Shown: piece after piece, positions 1 to 12,031 of the stretch
Position numbering within the stretch: position 1 is the stretch's first letter
How the letters are laid out: the number at the start of each line of letters is the position of its first letter
DNA from: Odontocerum albicorne
Taxonomy: Eukaryota > Arthropoda > Insecta > Trichoptera > Odontoceridae
Assembly: GCA_949825065.1 (NCBI GenBank)
Contig: OX463846.1
Coordinates: 16,588,205 to 16,652,204 of the forward strand
DNA length: 64,000 nucleotides
Reading direction: 5' to 3'
Made by a program: the position numbers and the translations under genes
The notes under the pieces: generated by a model
The model's input: the letters and a program-made list of their open reading frames with translations, nothing else
What the model was told of the DNA's origin: nothing
The model's database searches: none

Positions 1-376
1 AATCACACTCATAGAAATATTATTTTATTTTCACCATTTTTTCTTAGATATGCATTTGCCACGACGTTTTCTGGTTTATTGAAAATATTTGCTTCAAGTA
101 TAGATACGTTTTAAAGTAAAAGGTGTTTATTTTAATGGTATGAGATTTATACAGATGACTCCAGCTTATCCAATTGTTAAGTGACATCATACTTGATTCT
201 GCTCCTTAAAATGACAAAGAAAGTAACAGACTGCCTAAAATTACCGCAGGTGATAAAAAATGTCTTTGTCTGCGAGAATCAATCATTTTAAAGTGTTAAC
301 TTATTTATCATCCCCATACTCGTATGTTCACAGGAATGCTACAAAGTGTTATCATTAAGGACGGTCTACAACCTGG

Positions 377-1165
377 CAAAAGGTGGACATGATAAGGTTC
401 GCTGACGATATTGCTATGGTTGCTGAAAGTGAAGAGGAACTACAAGAGGCCTTAACAACTATGGAAAGCATTCTTCAAAATAACTACAGTATGAAGATAA
501 ATAAAGACAAAACAAAGCTGCTGACTGTAGGCCGAGCGCAGCACCAGATGAGAATAGTGATGTCGGGTAAACCACTAAAAAACACCAAGGAGTTTGTCTA
601 CCTCGGGAGCAAAATAACATGGGACGGTCGGTCCAAGAGCGAGGTCGACAGCCGTATACATCAGGCTAGACTTGCATTTAATAAAAAGTCGAAAATAATA
701 GAATCAAATAATATAGACCTAAAACTGAGAATACTCCTCATCAAGACCTATGTATGGAGTATCTTGATGTACGGCTGCGAGACATGGTGCCTATCCGAAA
801 GAGATAGACGAAGACTAGAGGCTTTTGAGATGTGGTCCTATAGAAGACTATTAGGAATTTCCTGGAGAGACCGCATCACAAATGAAGAGGTTCTCCAACG
901 AATCGAAGGAGGAAGGCACCTGCTTAGGATCCTGTCCGAAAGGCGTGCAAGATGGATCGGTCATATAATACGACAAAAGGGCCTCTTGCATGCCATAATG
1001 GAGGGTATGACCGAGGGGACAAACTCTAGGAGACGCCCACGCCGAGAGTACCTGGAGGACCTGTTGGTGGACGTGCGCTGCTCAACATATACAGACTTAA
1101 AAAGAGCCGCACAGGACAGGGGGGAATGGAGGAGAAGAGTTCAAATTGCTGCAAACCAGTCTTAG
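377..1165 (+). pseudogene. non-LTR retrotransposon RT, C-terminal part (RTE/BovB-like)
   Basis: A 260-residue open frame carries the second half of a non-LTR reverse transcriptase. The catalytic box appears as FADD near residue 7. It is followed by the KINKDKTK region, the YLGSKIT motif, YGCETW near residue 130, RRLLGISW, and the terminal RARWIGHIIR and arginine-rich segment usual in RTE/BovB-type proteins. All fingers-domain motifs upstream of FADD, and any endonuclease, are missing, which fits 5' truncation during retrotransposition. The frame has no internal stop, so it is younger than most RT scraps here, but it cannot be active. The GTG at 383 is only an ORF edge, not a real start. Family is inferred from remembered motif order; the exact clade is uncertain. 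Confidence 0.85.
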
Positions 1166-1982
1166 GACTGCAACCACGGAAAAAGACAACCTGGCTTTTC
1201 TCGTCCTTGAAAACCGTAGCCACTTCAGAGCCGAATAATTATGGCTGTTGTAATAGGCTATTTTTAGGGCATTGGGGAATCAACTTAACGATTTTTAGTG
1301 TTGGAGGAAATTCTAAGGACGATTATTTAAATTCTACTGATTTCAAATGGAATAAAACAGAAAATAATTATCATATAGTCTCTATCATAAACCCGACGGA
1401 TAAAACAAGAACAAAAATAGACAATTTTGTGGTGCCGGGTCTTTATGGAGGGTCAAAGTAGGGTAGAATTGAGTAGAAATTCGGAAAGGTTACGAATCTC
1501 TGTCATAAGGTAACAACAATCGACAAAATGTTAGTAATATTTAAAATTTGTTTTGGCCCAACCATTTAGACTAGATTGGCTTTACACCTTTTTGGCTTCA
1601 CATTCTGAATCACGCCAGATAACGCAACACTCTTAAATGTCTCACCCCGTGAATCATAATAAAAACCTACTCGTATGTTAACCTCTTTATGAGGAAAAAT
1701 GTCTCAAAAAAGAGAACCAGTAAAACCGTAAATCCATTGCTTTTCATCTTTTCACTTAAGGTAGCTGAAATGAAATTTAATTTACAATTGTCACATATTC
1801 CCTCAAACTAAAGAAAAATGATAACATCAAAATATTGTAAAATATTTTTTTATCGTAGATTTATTCAAATTGTACGAATTAACAACGTCTTTGGAGAAAC
1901 TTGAATAGTTTTTAGGCAAAAAATCATGTTAAATGAAACTGAAAACATTTTGTTTCATTTAAAATACTTGAGATGAACATAC
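1166..1982. other. no gene seen; possible 3' UTR then plain AT-rich DNA
   Basis: The first 100-150 bases after the RT stop are richer in GC than what follows and may be the 3' UTR of that element. The 111-residue frame at 1126-1461 overlaps the RT end in another frame and has no recognisable motif. The rest is AT-rich sequence without a feature I can support. Confidence 0.4.
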
Positions 1983-3271
1983 ACATCGATCAATAAGTCC
2001 CGGGACTAACTACTAAAATAACATTTGTTTGCCAAAATTCTTCTTTATTCATCAACATAGTCTCCTTCAAGAGCGATACATTAATTCCAACGCTTTCCTA
2101 ACTTTTCTATGCCAGCCGTGTAGAACGAATTATCTTTGGTTTCAAAATAGGCGTTAGTTTTGGTAATCACTTCTTCATTGGAGCCAAATCTCTTTCCCTG
2201 GAGCATCTTTTTGAGGTCTGCGAACAGCCAATAGTCGCTGGGGGCCAAATTTGAAGTATACGGTGAGTGCGAAAGCAATTCGAAGTTCAACTCATGCAAT
2301 TTGGCCATCGTTACCATCGACTTGTGACACGGTGCATTGTCTTGATGAAAGAGAACTTTTTTCTTCTTCTTAGGGGGCCGTTTTTTTTTCAATTTCTGCC
2401 TTCAAACGTTCCAATAATGGTATGTAATATTTGCTTTTGATGGTTTTTCCCTTTTCAAGGTGATCGAGAAATATTATACCATGCACATCCTAAAATACGG
2501 AGACCATAACCTTCCCGGCCGACTGTTGAGTTTTTGGTCGCTTCGGACGACTTTCACCGGCTGCTCTCTACTCAGCTGACTGCCGATTTGATTCCGGAAT
2601 ATAGTGGTGGATCCAAGTTTTATCCATTGTCACATACCGATGCAAAAACTCCTGTTTATTTTGCGTAAACATTGCCAAACAGCGCTCTGAATCATCGATG
2701 CGTTGTTGTTTCTGTTCCATTGTGAGCGAACGCGGCACCCATTTCGAAAAAAGCTTTTTCATGACCAAATGTTCATGCATACTAGTGTAAACACTACCAA
2801 ATGATATCTTCAGGATATCAGCTATCTCACGCAACTTTATTTTGCGATTTTTTATAACGATTTTGAGGGTTTTTTAATGTTTTCTGGTGTAACAGCCTCA
2901 TTTGGACGACCAGAGCGTTCAGCATAATTTGTGTCTGTACGACCGCGGTTGAAGTCAGCATACCACCGACAAACGGTTGTTTCCGACGGAACATAGCCCG
3001 GATAACACTTTTTAAGCCATCGCTGAGTTTGAACGGTATTTTTCCCCATTAAAAAGCAATGTTTTATCAACACACGAAATTCGGTTTTTTCCATTGTTTT
3101 GAAAATAGCAAAAGTAGCGTCACTAAAATCACTGTAACTCAATGACACAATGTCAGAATGTCATGAAAGTTTGACACGTAACTTCTAAAGGTTGGTACTA
3201 ACTGAGAATGGTATGGATTTGTTATTAGATGCACCATCTGTTGGTTAGCCCCGGAACTTAATGATCGATGT
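1983..3271 (-). mobile_element. mariner transposon, irritans type (inactive)
   Basis: A full-length mariner bounded by 28-bp terminal inverted repeats at 1983-2010 and 3244-3271, matching at 25 of 28 positions. Each arm begins with acatcgatca and contains a taagt-ccggg core like that of irritans-type elements. Length (about 1.29 kb) is normal for the family. A TA lies close to both ends (1980-1981 and 3274-3275), but the spacing differs by one base, so the target duplication is not clean. The transposase inside is broken. Confidence 0.88.
2081..3100 (-). pseudogene. mariner transposase (irritans subfamily), frameshifted
   Basis: Three separate minus-strand frames give a nearly complete mariner transposase of the Himar-like group. 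The N-terminal HTH begins MEKTEFRVLIKHCF, with WYADFNR and ERSGRP following. The first catalytic Asp is in VTMDKTWIHHY, the second in HQDNAPCHKS and the third in LAPSDYWLF. The last two are 34 residues apart, the DD34D spacing of mariners. The reading frame breaks near 2850, and again between 2568 and 2392 where lysine-rich codons run together. The element could once be cut and pasted by its product but is now dead. Confident in family, less so in the exact number of lesions. Confidence 0.9.
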
Positions 3272-4183
3272 CTTATGTATGTAAATTTAATTAGTCATGT
3301 TCAGGAGAAAAGTACGAACCTGACAATAACGATTATATTTCCATGCCATAAATTGTTATAAAAAATAGTAATATAAGAATAAACATATAATTTGATAAAA
3401 CAAATTACAATGTAAGAATAAACAAATTAATATTTAGCCTTGGGATAGTTGCTCATGATTAAATACTGGTGTTCGTAGATATATCAACTTTAACTAAAGT
3501 CTTCCTTGGGCCTTGTTTATTGTAATTATTATTTTATCAATAAAAAAATATGACATGAAAATATAAACCTTACTGCCTGGTTCGTATTTTTTCCATTACA
3601 GAGAAAAGGTCTAAAATTCTCGTCCTTGGTACTAAATAGCTTCACCCTGCTTTAAAATTAACACTATTCAGTGAAGAGACATAGACAACCTCTTTAAAAA
3701 CCAAATTCAACCACAAAACATGAAAAAAGGATTTTCAAAGCATCAATAAAAACGTCAGACCACTCCGGCTCATAAACAATCCGCAACTTTATTAAAACAT
3801 TAACAATGACAGTCAATTTAACAAATCATTTTTCAATTATTTGATAATTCTGTTAACTATGACAGCGTTATGCTTTTGAAAATTAGAACGATGCTTCTCC
3901 ATACATATATTTTGTTTCATTTTCACTTTACCGTCACTGTATGTTTTGTTTTACTTTCGCTTCACCCCAACTGCATGTTTTGTTTTATTTACGGCATTAA
4001 GAAAATTATATCATCGATTGTAATATATTTCTTTATTGAATATCACATGTAAAAAATATTTTAATTATTGTTTTTCTCACCCAAATTTGTTTTCATAAAA
4101 TAACATGCATTTAGGCGAACTTATTAAATAATTATTTTGTATGATAATGTACAATATATAAATATATAAAGGAAGCGTAATAT
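3272..4183. other. no feature seen
   Basis: AT-rich sequence with scattered homopolymers. The 60-residue frame at 3870 shows only hydrophobic low-complexity residues and is not supported as a gene. Confidence 0.4.
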
Positions 4184-4265
4184 GTGTGTCGCGATAGGAA
4201 AATCTGGCACTCAGTCCTCTTTGTCTTCTCTGACAAGGAAACGGCATGATGTAATGTAATGTACA
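4184..4265 (+). repeat. probable non-LTR retrotransposon 3' tail
   Basis: The stretch resembles the 3' ends of the RT family seen at 20.1, 27.5, 28.2 and 40.9 kb: a pyrimidine-rich 'tctttgtcttctctg' segment, a purine-rich step, then ggcatgatg and a short tandem tail (taatg repeated). Short and degenerate, so the call is tentative. Confidence 0.4.
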
Positions 4266-4624
4266 TATGTATGCAACAATTATGCATTTAAAAAATATGT
4301 TATTTAGTTAAGTTATTATATGTATTAACAAATTAAATACGCAGATACCTAAAAAAGACAGTTGGTAGTATTTAATGGATTTACAATATAAAGATTGATC
4401 AGATACATTGCATAATTAAGTTATGTGCAAAAAATTTAAGTGGAAGTGCCGGGTGCAAAAATAAAATCAAATTTGTAGTGCCGTGTGAAAAACGTAATGG
4501 ACATTTCCAAAAACCTAGACCATTGAGTATGTTAAGATTGATTGGAGGCCACGGGCAGGTTTAAAGATATCACTTTTGTATGTTGTTTATAGTTAAGGCA
4601 TTAATGTTGTGGAGGTTTAAAGAC

Positions 4625-4829
4625 ATTGTAATTTATTTTTATCAAACACTGTTTATTCCACTTTTTTGTGACGGTATCTACCTATTTCAAGGCATTCACC
4701 TCATCTTCAGGGGAGCGCAAACAAGACTTTTGCGCTCCCCTGAAGATGAGGGGAAAGCCTTGAAACCGGTAGGGTTATACCGTCACAAAAAAGTGGAATA
4801 AACAGTGTTTGATAAAAATAAATTACAAT
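4625..4829. repeat. inverted pair of Penelope-like terminal repeats
   Basis: Two arms of about 100 bp (4625-4721 and 4729-4829) are inverted copies separated by 7 bases, with a few substitutions and small indels. The same unit recurs once more at 47400-47500, directly after a GIY-YIG endonuclease fragment of a Penelope-like element, which suggests these arms are Penelope terminal repeats. Each arm, read outward from the centre, contains ctgaaga, then ttgaaa, then a short self-complementary stretch ending gtc, the order of hammerhead ribozyme core elements. The 73-residue frame across it is not a gene. Assignment to Penelope is inference from the second copy. Confidence 0.65.
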
Positions 4830-7078
4830 ATCACTTTTGATTTCAATGTACACGTATTAGTGATCGATTAGATGTGTCGTTATGCAAACATTTTTTTAGT
4901 CATGTGTAGAATATTTGAATTTTGAACATGATAACCATTTTGAAATAACTTATTAATTTTAATTTTTGAATTGTTCATTTCACATATATTTTTTCCCTTG
5001 CCTTATTTTTGTCAATTTATGTGTAAACTACTCTAGTTTATTCAGACATAACTTAGTTTTTTTTTACTCAAGTGATGATTGTATTTAAGTAATTGTATTT
5101 TTAAATTTTATTTGCTTGACAAGTATCTATAGTACGCACATATACACAGTACATGAAAAATAAAAGTAATTTCAAGTGTACATACTAAAATTATATTGAT
5201 CCGGATTTGTTGCTTTTCATTTGCCGTATCCCCTAGTAAACAAGGTTTAGCCTTGTATCTATTTAATTAGTATTTTTTTGTTTTCCTTAATGTTGTATTG
5301 TATTAATTAAACATTAATATTTCCATACAAAAAAAATCCAAGACATATGTTTTATGAATCATATCTTTTATTTAGATTGTTAATGTTCTATATTCTATTT
5401 TGTAAATGTTTCTGTGATTTATAAAGGATGCATAAGTGTCATACATGTTTTCAAGTAATTAATAAAGAAAGTGAGAAAGTGTTGATCAATTATTATGAAA
5501 AGTTGAATTTGGGTTTTCTATATATACTAGTATTATACACAAAAAGAATTCTGTAATTTTTCATTACTCACGAAATAAAAATTTTATCGCCTAAACAACT
5601 TTTAATTGACGTGTGTTTTTTATTCTTCAAAATAATTCCGTATTTTATGATTACTAACGTAATAATAGTTTTATCGCATTCAGTTAAGTTTACTTTAACA
5701 ATGAAACTTGTGATAAATATAATATTAATGACTTAATTGTAGGTAATTATCATTTTTTAAAAACACATCAATTATAATTTGAGATCATACTTGACTTTGA
5801 CTATGGATCGCAAGAAAGGTCGATTTATCTTGATTAATTTCATTTATTATTCTTTTCCTGAACTGGTTTAAATTGGAGATAAATTGTTGTTCTTGCGCAA
5901 AGTACCTGCTTAACGTATATTCTTGGAGTGCTCGTTGTGCAACAGGTGCTAGAAAGTAATGATGTGACCCACTTATGATGACTACAACGGCCTAAATACC
6001 GCATATTCTATCCTAAAGGACTGCTCAGGTAGAGTTGAACATACATTAATACATAACATATAAAGCTAAATGTATGTGCTCCTTGAAGCTAAATTATTTT
6101 CGACGTTAAACCTTCAATACCGTGATGATGGAAGAGAATGCGATTGAAAGGTTGAAAAGTTCTTAATCCTTGGCTGTGTCCTCAAGTGATCCAAAGCGGA
6201 ACTAGAGCATTTGTAGCACTTCACAAACTACTGAGTTGCAAGTCCTTGTTCCGGAATGCTTAACTGAGAAAAAAACAACTCGATCATCTTACCCGTAGTA
6301 ACAACACATGGGTCAGAAGCGTGGGTCATGATAAAAATCGTCCTGAAGGGTTTTGTTCTATAACAGTTGTATGGCCAATAATCAGGTAGCATAAATAATG
6401 TAATGTGTATCAAGTTTAATTTTAATTTATTCATGAACAAAACAGTAAGGATTAAAATACCAAAAAAGTAAACAATTGGATCAAAACACCAATAAAACAC
6501 CACTTGATTTGGCAATCTAAGATAAGTTATCTAGGTTTCATATTTGAATTTTTAGAATAGCTTATGTTGGATTTATTTGTTTATTAATTTTACCTGCTGA
6601 ATTATGCTATCAGTTTGATCGATAAGAAGTACCTCATACTTTATATATGAAGGTAGGTTTTTATCAACACAATATTTATGAAAAGAAGTTGTACGAGTAT
6701 ATTATTTTTTTAATGTGGCTTAGAAATGAATTTGATTAATTTAAAAAATAATCTATTTGTTTCAAATTGACGTTCAGGTAAGGGTTATATTGAATATTAT
6801 AAATATATACAGATATGTTCAATATTATCATTTAATATTATATGTATCACTGTGCTAAACGAAACTATAATAGCTATTTTTTTTATCGAAAATGAGAGAT
6901 TACTATTTTTTTAAATCAGCGTAGATAAGATTTTTGTATCACAAAAGCAAATGTATCAAATCACACTAACTTACAATTTTAAATCAATGTTTTGTAACTA
7001 AAAATAATCCTAAAGGTATCGCCTCAACATGAAAAAATACCCCTTAAATATATTTACTTATTTAACACTTTTATTGCA
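4830..7078. other. no feature seen
   Basis: About 2.2 kb of AT-rich sequence without a recognisable coding motif, terminal repeat or array. The 95-residue minus frame at 6228-6515 is hydrophobic and matches nothing I know. Confidence 0.4.
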
Positions 7079-7145
7079 AATACGATCTGGCGGGCTTATT
7101 GCCAGGCGGCAATCTCTTCCAACCAACCAGACAAAAGTAAATGAA
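7079..7145 (-). repeat. SINE 3'-tail fragment
   Basis: Reads on the minus strand as the conserved tail of the local tRNA-headed SINE: ctggttggttggaagag, then a stem attgcc-loop-ggcaat (7098-7113), then aagcccgccaga. Only the tail is present. Confidence 0.7.
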
Positions 7146-7331
7146 GGAAGCTATGTGGTCGCATAAATCATTCAAATGACTATCCATCTCCACGAAATCC
7201 ATAAACATATACGTAAGCACATGCCCACGAACCCCACAAAGACGGATAATCACCCAAACATTATTTTTCATATAAAGTGAGATATCATCAATCAAAAGGA
7301 AAGGAAGGGATGGTGGAGAGGAAAGGAAAAA

Positions 7332-8345
7332 TCAGGAATGAAATACGGGATTTAACTGACTAGAAATTAAGAGTTTTTTAAGTCGCTTCTTAAAGCATGC
7401 CAAGGACGGAGCGAGTCTTATATTGGTTTGTAACTGATTCCAGAGTCTCACTGTATGGACAGTAAAGGGCGACGTAAAGAAAGAGGAGCGGTGATCTGGA
7501 AAGGCCAATAAACAATCTCTGTTTGAGCGTAGCGCTAATCCATGATTGGAAAGACGCTGAAAATTTTCGGCGAGATAAGAGGGAGTGGCGGGACAGTTAC
7601 GAATATTATAAAATAGAGACAGTATGTGAATTTGGCGTCTATTTCTAATATTCAACCAGTTCAATGCCTTCTGGTATGAAGTTATATGATCGTACTTTCG
7701 TAGGTTGAAAATGAATCTTAGACACACATTTTGAAGACGCTTTAGTTTGTCCAGCTGTTCCTCTGTAACATCCAAGTAACATACGTCCACATAGTCCAGA
7801 ATCGGAAAGAGCAGAGATTGTACGAGTAAAATTTTGGTTTAAGTTGGTAGGAATCTTTGCAACACTTTAAGGGAATGAAGGCTGAAAAAGATCTTTCGGC
7901 TTACCTCATTTATTTTATCTCACCATGAGAGTATTATCTATTAGCACTCCTAGGGTTTTAACAGTTTTATGTAATGGTATGATAGAGGCATCAAGTAATA
8001 TTGGAGGAAGTAAGTCATTGTTGAATTTACCGAGAAACTGATGGCTGCCAATGAAGATCGCTTGAGACTTCTTAGGATTTATGAGTAAGCCATGCTCCCC
8101 AGTCCACTCCGAGATCGATTGAAGGTCCGCATTTAAATTGTTCAAAGCCGCGTGAAAGAAATTTAGATCAAAATGAATATAATTTGTAGGTCATCCGCAT
8201 ACAGATGATAAGAACATTTAAGAGACGATGTTATTGGGTTGATGAATGTAGAAAAAAGGAGTGGAGAGAGAATTCCACCTTGGGGAACGTCTGCAGAGAG
8301 ATCAGTGCATTCAGATATACGTTCTTGGTATTTACAGGATTGTTC
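7332..8345 (-). pseudogene. Jockey/CR1-like non-LTR RT, 3' half
   Basis: Read 5' to 3' on the minus strand, the remnant shows VPQGGILSPLLF (about 8274-8288), YADDLQI (8190-8201), GLLINPKKSQAIFIGS, LGVLIDNTL, then LLFPILDYVDV and a long C-terminal tail with LNIRNRRQIHILSLFYN and PSYLAENF. This motif order is that of the palm, thumb and C-terminal region of Jockey/CR1-type reverse transcriptases. The catalytic YADD is intact, but a frameshift follows it near 8180, and another break separates the two longer frames between 7790 and 7915. No endonuclease domain is seen upstream, so it is probably 5' truncated. It belongs to a different family from the RT at 377-1165. Confidence 0.85.
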
Positions 8346-8424
8346 TCTTCCTTTTAAATAGCTCGAAATCTATAATATATCTTTTGAGCCTTAAAAATTG
8401 TCAAAGTTGAATCCTAAAACGAAA

Positions 8425-9020
8425 CTCATTTCTTAGCCGTGGTACAGTAAAACTACATGCCCTTATTGTATTATTATATAGTTTATTTTGGGTACAACCG
8501 GAATGACCAAATAAGTATATTTTTAAAAGTGCACTCGATCGATCTCATTCGACCTCTAAAGGAAGTTCATTCCTCAGAAGTGAACAGCAACAATAAATGC
8601 CCAATCGTTGTACTCATCCATATAATTTATTTTGAGAACAAGTTTTAATGGCCGATTAAGTGCACCTTTAAAAGTGCATATACCACTCATTCAATCCCTA
8701 AAGGACGCCCATTCTTCGGCGGTGGTACTGCAGCACTCAATGTCCGTTCGTAGTACTTATCCATATAGTTTACTTTGAGTACAAGTCGTAATGATCAACT
8801 AAGTACACCTATAGAATTATATAGGAGACACTCGATTTCTTAAGGAAGTTCATTCCTAAGTAATGGTACTGCAACATAAATGTCCAATCGTAGTAAATAT
8901 CTATAGTATACAGTGTATTTTGGGCATTAGTCTGTATGACCAACTAAATACATATTTTCAGTGCACTTTTAAATATTTATAGACCATTCACTCGATCACT
9001 AAAGTATGTTTATACCACAC
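8425..9020. repeat. old tandem array, about 144-bp period, four units
   Basis: A block beginning with a tagtttattttg-like phrase recurs near 8480, 8625, 8768 and 8914, spaced 143-146 bp. Between these anchors the order of shared words is kept: aaaagtgca, ctcgat, ctaaaggaagttcattc, tggtactgcag, aatgtccaatcgtagta. Units are well diverged with small indels, so the array is ancient. No coding content. The 63-residue frame at 8457 is incidental. Confidence 0.75.
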
Positions 9021-9949
9021 AAGTAGTTTAGTTAGGCTTAATTTACGTATAAACGCAAAATAATATATATTTTCGGTTCATAAGAAATATTGATTTAACT
9101 TTTCTTTATATTTTATGTTTAAAAATATCCAGCACGAAAAATGAGTATTTCATAGTTAAAAAGTAAAATTCCCATTTTCGTTGCTTATCTCAGAACAGAT
9201 TGAATGTGAATTATATCCTTTTAACATACTCGTATAAACAATTGATTATATTTTCAGCATTATTGGTTCTTTCGGATACAGCAAATATGTCAAGAATCAT
9301 TGAATATCAAAACTCCAGATTGATTGTGGGCATTGCCAATGAGAACGAAAAGATGCATTCTATGTTACTAATATTTACTACTAGGTATCGGTGTACGTCG
9401 TTAAATTTGCCTCAAAAATTAAATTGTTTGTCAACCGATAAAAGATACAGTGATATTATGTAATTATGTTCGATCAATTGATACCAATTATTATTATTGG
9501 TGATTAACTGATAAAATATATTTTTTTACGATATTTACAATACTGATTTTATGATACTATTGACAATCGACACTGTCTAGAATGAAATGATAAAGCCAGA
9601 ATTTATATTGACAACTGAACATCCTTGCTGTCAGTTAATGTCGGAAATGTTATTCTCTTTTATTGTTGATTTATGCCTTATTTTATTTTTTTACACAAAA
9701 TGAATAATTCTCGTAAATCAGTAAATTTTTAGACAAATAAACGTAAATTAAGTAAAATGATTTTTGTAAGGTTGAATTCGAAATATATTTTCATACTAAA
9801 GGGATGCCCTTGGAGTGGTGCGTGGTCAAAAAACGGTTCATATAATCGCCAATCAGAGGCATCGACCTTTTAAAACTACCTTATAGTTCTTATTATCCTG
9901 CTACATTGTATTAATCATATTTTTTTTAATACACTTTAGTTTTAAACAG
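9021..9949. other. no feature seen
   Basis: AT-rich sequence. The 87-residue frame at 9200-9463 has no motif that I recognise. Confidence 0.35.
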
Positions 9950-10150
9950 TGTAATCTGGTGTATTTATTGCCAAAAAGGCAATCAATAGATTGGATGAAC
10001 AATATACCAGAAAGACGTTAAATAGGTTGTAAATAAAAATTGAGTTAGAATCATTTTTTATATTTTTTTTTGTCAACGGGAATCAAATCCGTTACCACGG
10101 GCTGGAATACAGACGTTCTACTTAATCAACTCTGCAATTAGTCTACTTTT
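9950..10150 (-). repeat. tRNA-headed SINE copy
   Basis: On the minus strand a tRNA-like head lies at about 10150-10070: a degenerate A-box region, then gatttgattcccg as the B-box position. An AT-rich body follows, then the tail with an attgcc-loop-ggcaat stem at 9967-9983. Layout matches the other SINE copies in this window. Confidence 0.7.
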
Positions 10151-11019
10151 ATAGCTCGATAGTAAACAATATATATCGGAAATACAATATAATAAATATG
10201 AATGTCATTAACTTCCTTGTGAGCCTTTTTAATATAATAATAATTAGGAAAAAGCCTTTGTAAATTTAAAAAAAAAGTGTTTCAGCAAAAATATCAAGAA
10301 TTTTTTGACTAGATTGTACAAAACACCCCCCAAGGGAATACTTGCTGATCCACACAAACCCCACATGTGTTATATCGCAGAATTTAGCTACCACCTGTTG
10401 TTGTCGACGACCCGATGTCCGGCGCAGTTTCACAAGTCAGCAAACGATTTGTTTTATTTTGATAAACATTTTTTTTGTACTGCATGATAGAGATAAATAA
10501 CTCTATAGCTTAATTTATTGTCTTGGTCGTATACAATATAAAAAAAGGTGTGGAAGTCCTTGAAGGGAATTGAGGCTATATAGGAGATTGGAGGGTCATG
10601 ATGCGATCGGTGCTGAATCTTCAAAGTCCTTAACTCATTAATCTTGGGTAGAAAACAAAACAAAACTCTAAGGATATTAAAACGAGAAAATGTAGATCTC
10701 TCTGGTCCGAACCCGGGGGTTTCGAACTCGATTCCAGAAGATACCCAAAAAAAATATTGTAAACTAGTGAAATAGTTCGTCTGGTAACAATGCTCGTATG
10801 CGTTAGACGTGTGTGTTGTTTCACCTTGACATCTTGTAATATTGTCAATATGTGCAATGTCGAACTGAGAATTCCAAGCTTATTACAGTAGTTCTAAAGC
10901 CCAGACTTAATTTATAATACCGAAGACATTGCTGTCCCCAGCCTAATTCTTCAATACGTTTAATACTATTTTGGGTGTATTAAAAGGCACTTTATGAATG
11001 AATGTATGTAAATTCAAAG
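10151..11019. other. no gene seen
   Basis: Two minus frames (10454-10663, 10630-10857) overlap and carry no recognised motif. A short GC-richer patch at 10690-10740 (gaacccgggggtttcgaa) could be a worn SINE head, but I cannot establish its ends. Confidence 0.35.
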
Positions 11020-11160
11020 AAAAATAAATTGTAAAAGAGGTAGTGGAAGACGTCGTCTCTCTTGGCTCAAGATGTCACATTAATGGTTTGAGTGCCGTTC
11101 AACTAAGATATTTCAGGCTGCAGTCAATAAAGTAAAGATTTCTATGATAATGACCCACCT
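11020..11160 (+). pseudogene. non-LTR RT C-terminal scrap
   Basis: The frame reads CKRGSGRRRLSWLK, then a stop, then IFQAAVNKVKISMIMTHL. This is the very C-terminal signature of a common insect non-LTR RT (a GRRR-SWLKNLR block followed by FRAA-KV-IA-MI-NL). Only about 45 codons survive, with one nonsense change. The same protein family occurs at 21.4, 28.6 and probably 63.1 kb. Confidence 0.75.
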
Positions 11161-11194
11161 TCGACAAAAAATAGTACTTCAAGAACCAGATGTA

Positions 11195-12031
11195 CAGTCT
11201 GTCAAGAAAGAGTAGAAATTAATAAAATTGGAACTAAAAAAATTAAAGCTTGGCAACACCAACATTAGCTGTCATGTCACATTTATTTATAACGTTTATG
11301 CGCGAACTGCTAGTATGACTGGTATGTATTTATGTTTTTTAAATAACTAAAAAATCTTTAATGTTCAGAAATCATTCACATATATTTCGAGTTGATTTTT
11401 GTTAAAAAGTTATCATTTCTGAGGTTTTGTTTACGTTTACATAGTTTGACAGCTGCTTGGACAAATGGTATAACCCATATTTTTGAAAAGTTTTATAAGA
11501 ATTATATTTTCATCACAAAAGTTATATTACGAACATAAAGGTTATGTTACCATAATATATCACGAATATGTTGTGTTATTTAATGGATCTTTTTGGAAAT
11601 GTTATTTAATACATTATTATTTATATAAGCATTAATGTTTTTTTTATTTACAGGTAAATAAAAAAGCACGGTTGGGGGAAATGGGGGAAAATTCACAACT
11701 CCAGGCAAAAAAAGGAAGGTCGCCCTAAAAAAGAATTGGACGATTTCAATATCTGTGCCATTCGTCAACAGATTCAAAACTTAAAACAACTTTCAAAATT
11801 TATTTCAAATTTTCCTTAATTATTTTAAGCAAAATGATTTTGCTAACTCAGAAATTCAACGGAGTATAGTGAAATACCATTTATACTCTTTTTATATTAA
11901 ATTTTATATTATAGGTAAGTTCATCAAAACGACTAGTAATTATTTTTTCCGACAATTTTTTTGTGGGTTAGTGTTGCCAATCAGGCGATCGCAGCGCCCT
12001 CATTTATTTTCAACTCTTTTTTGACAGACTG
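11195..12031 (+). mobile_element. non-autonomous Tc1/mariner-like DNA element
   Basis: The ends match as inverted repeats of about 25 bp (left starts cagtctgtcaagaaagagt, right complement starts cagtctgtcaaaaaagagt), flanked on both sides by TA (11193-11194 and 12032-12033), the target duplication of the Tc1/mariner superfamily. Near 11700-11790 a short frame reads QKKEGRPKKELDDFNICAIRQQIQNL. It resembles the N-terminal DDF-CAIRR region I associate with some insect transposases. No catalytic domain is present at 837 bp, so the element is a deletion derivative. The minus frame at 11580-11777 is a shadow. Confidence 0.72.

Noticed and set aside
1126..1461. 111-residue plus frame after the first RT
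   Set aside because: Overlaps the RT end in another frame; composition is unremarkable and no family is recognisable.
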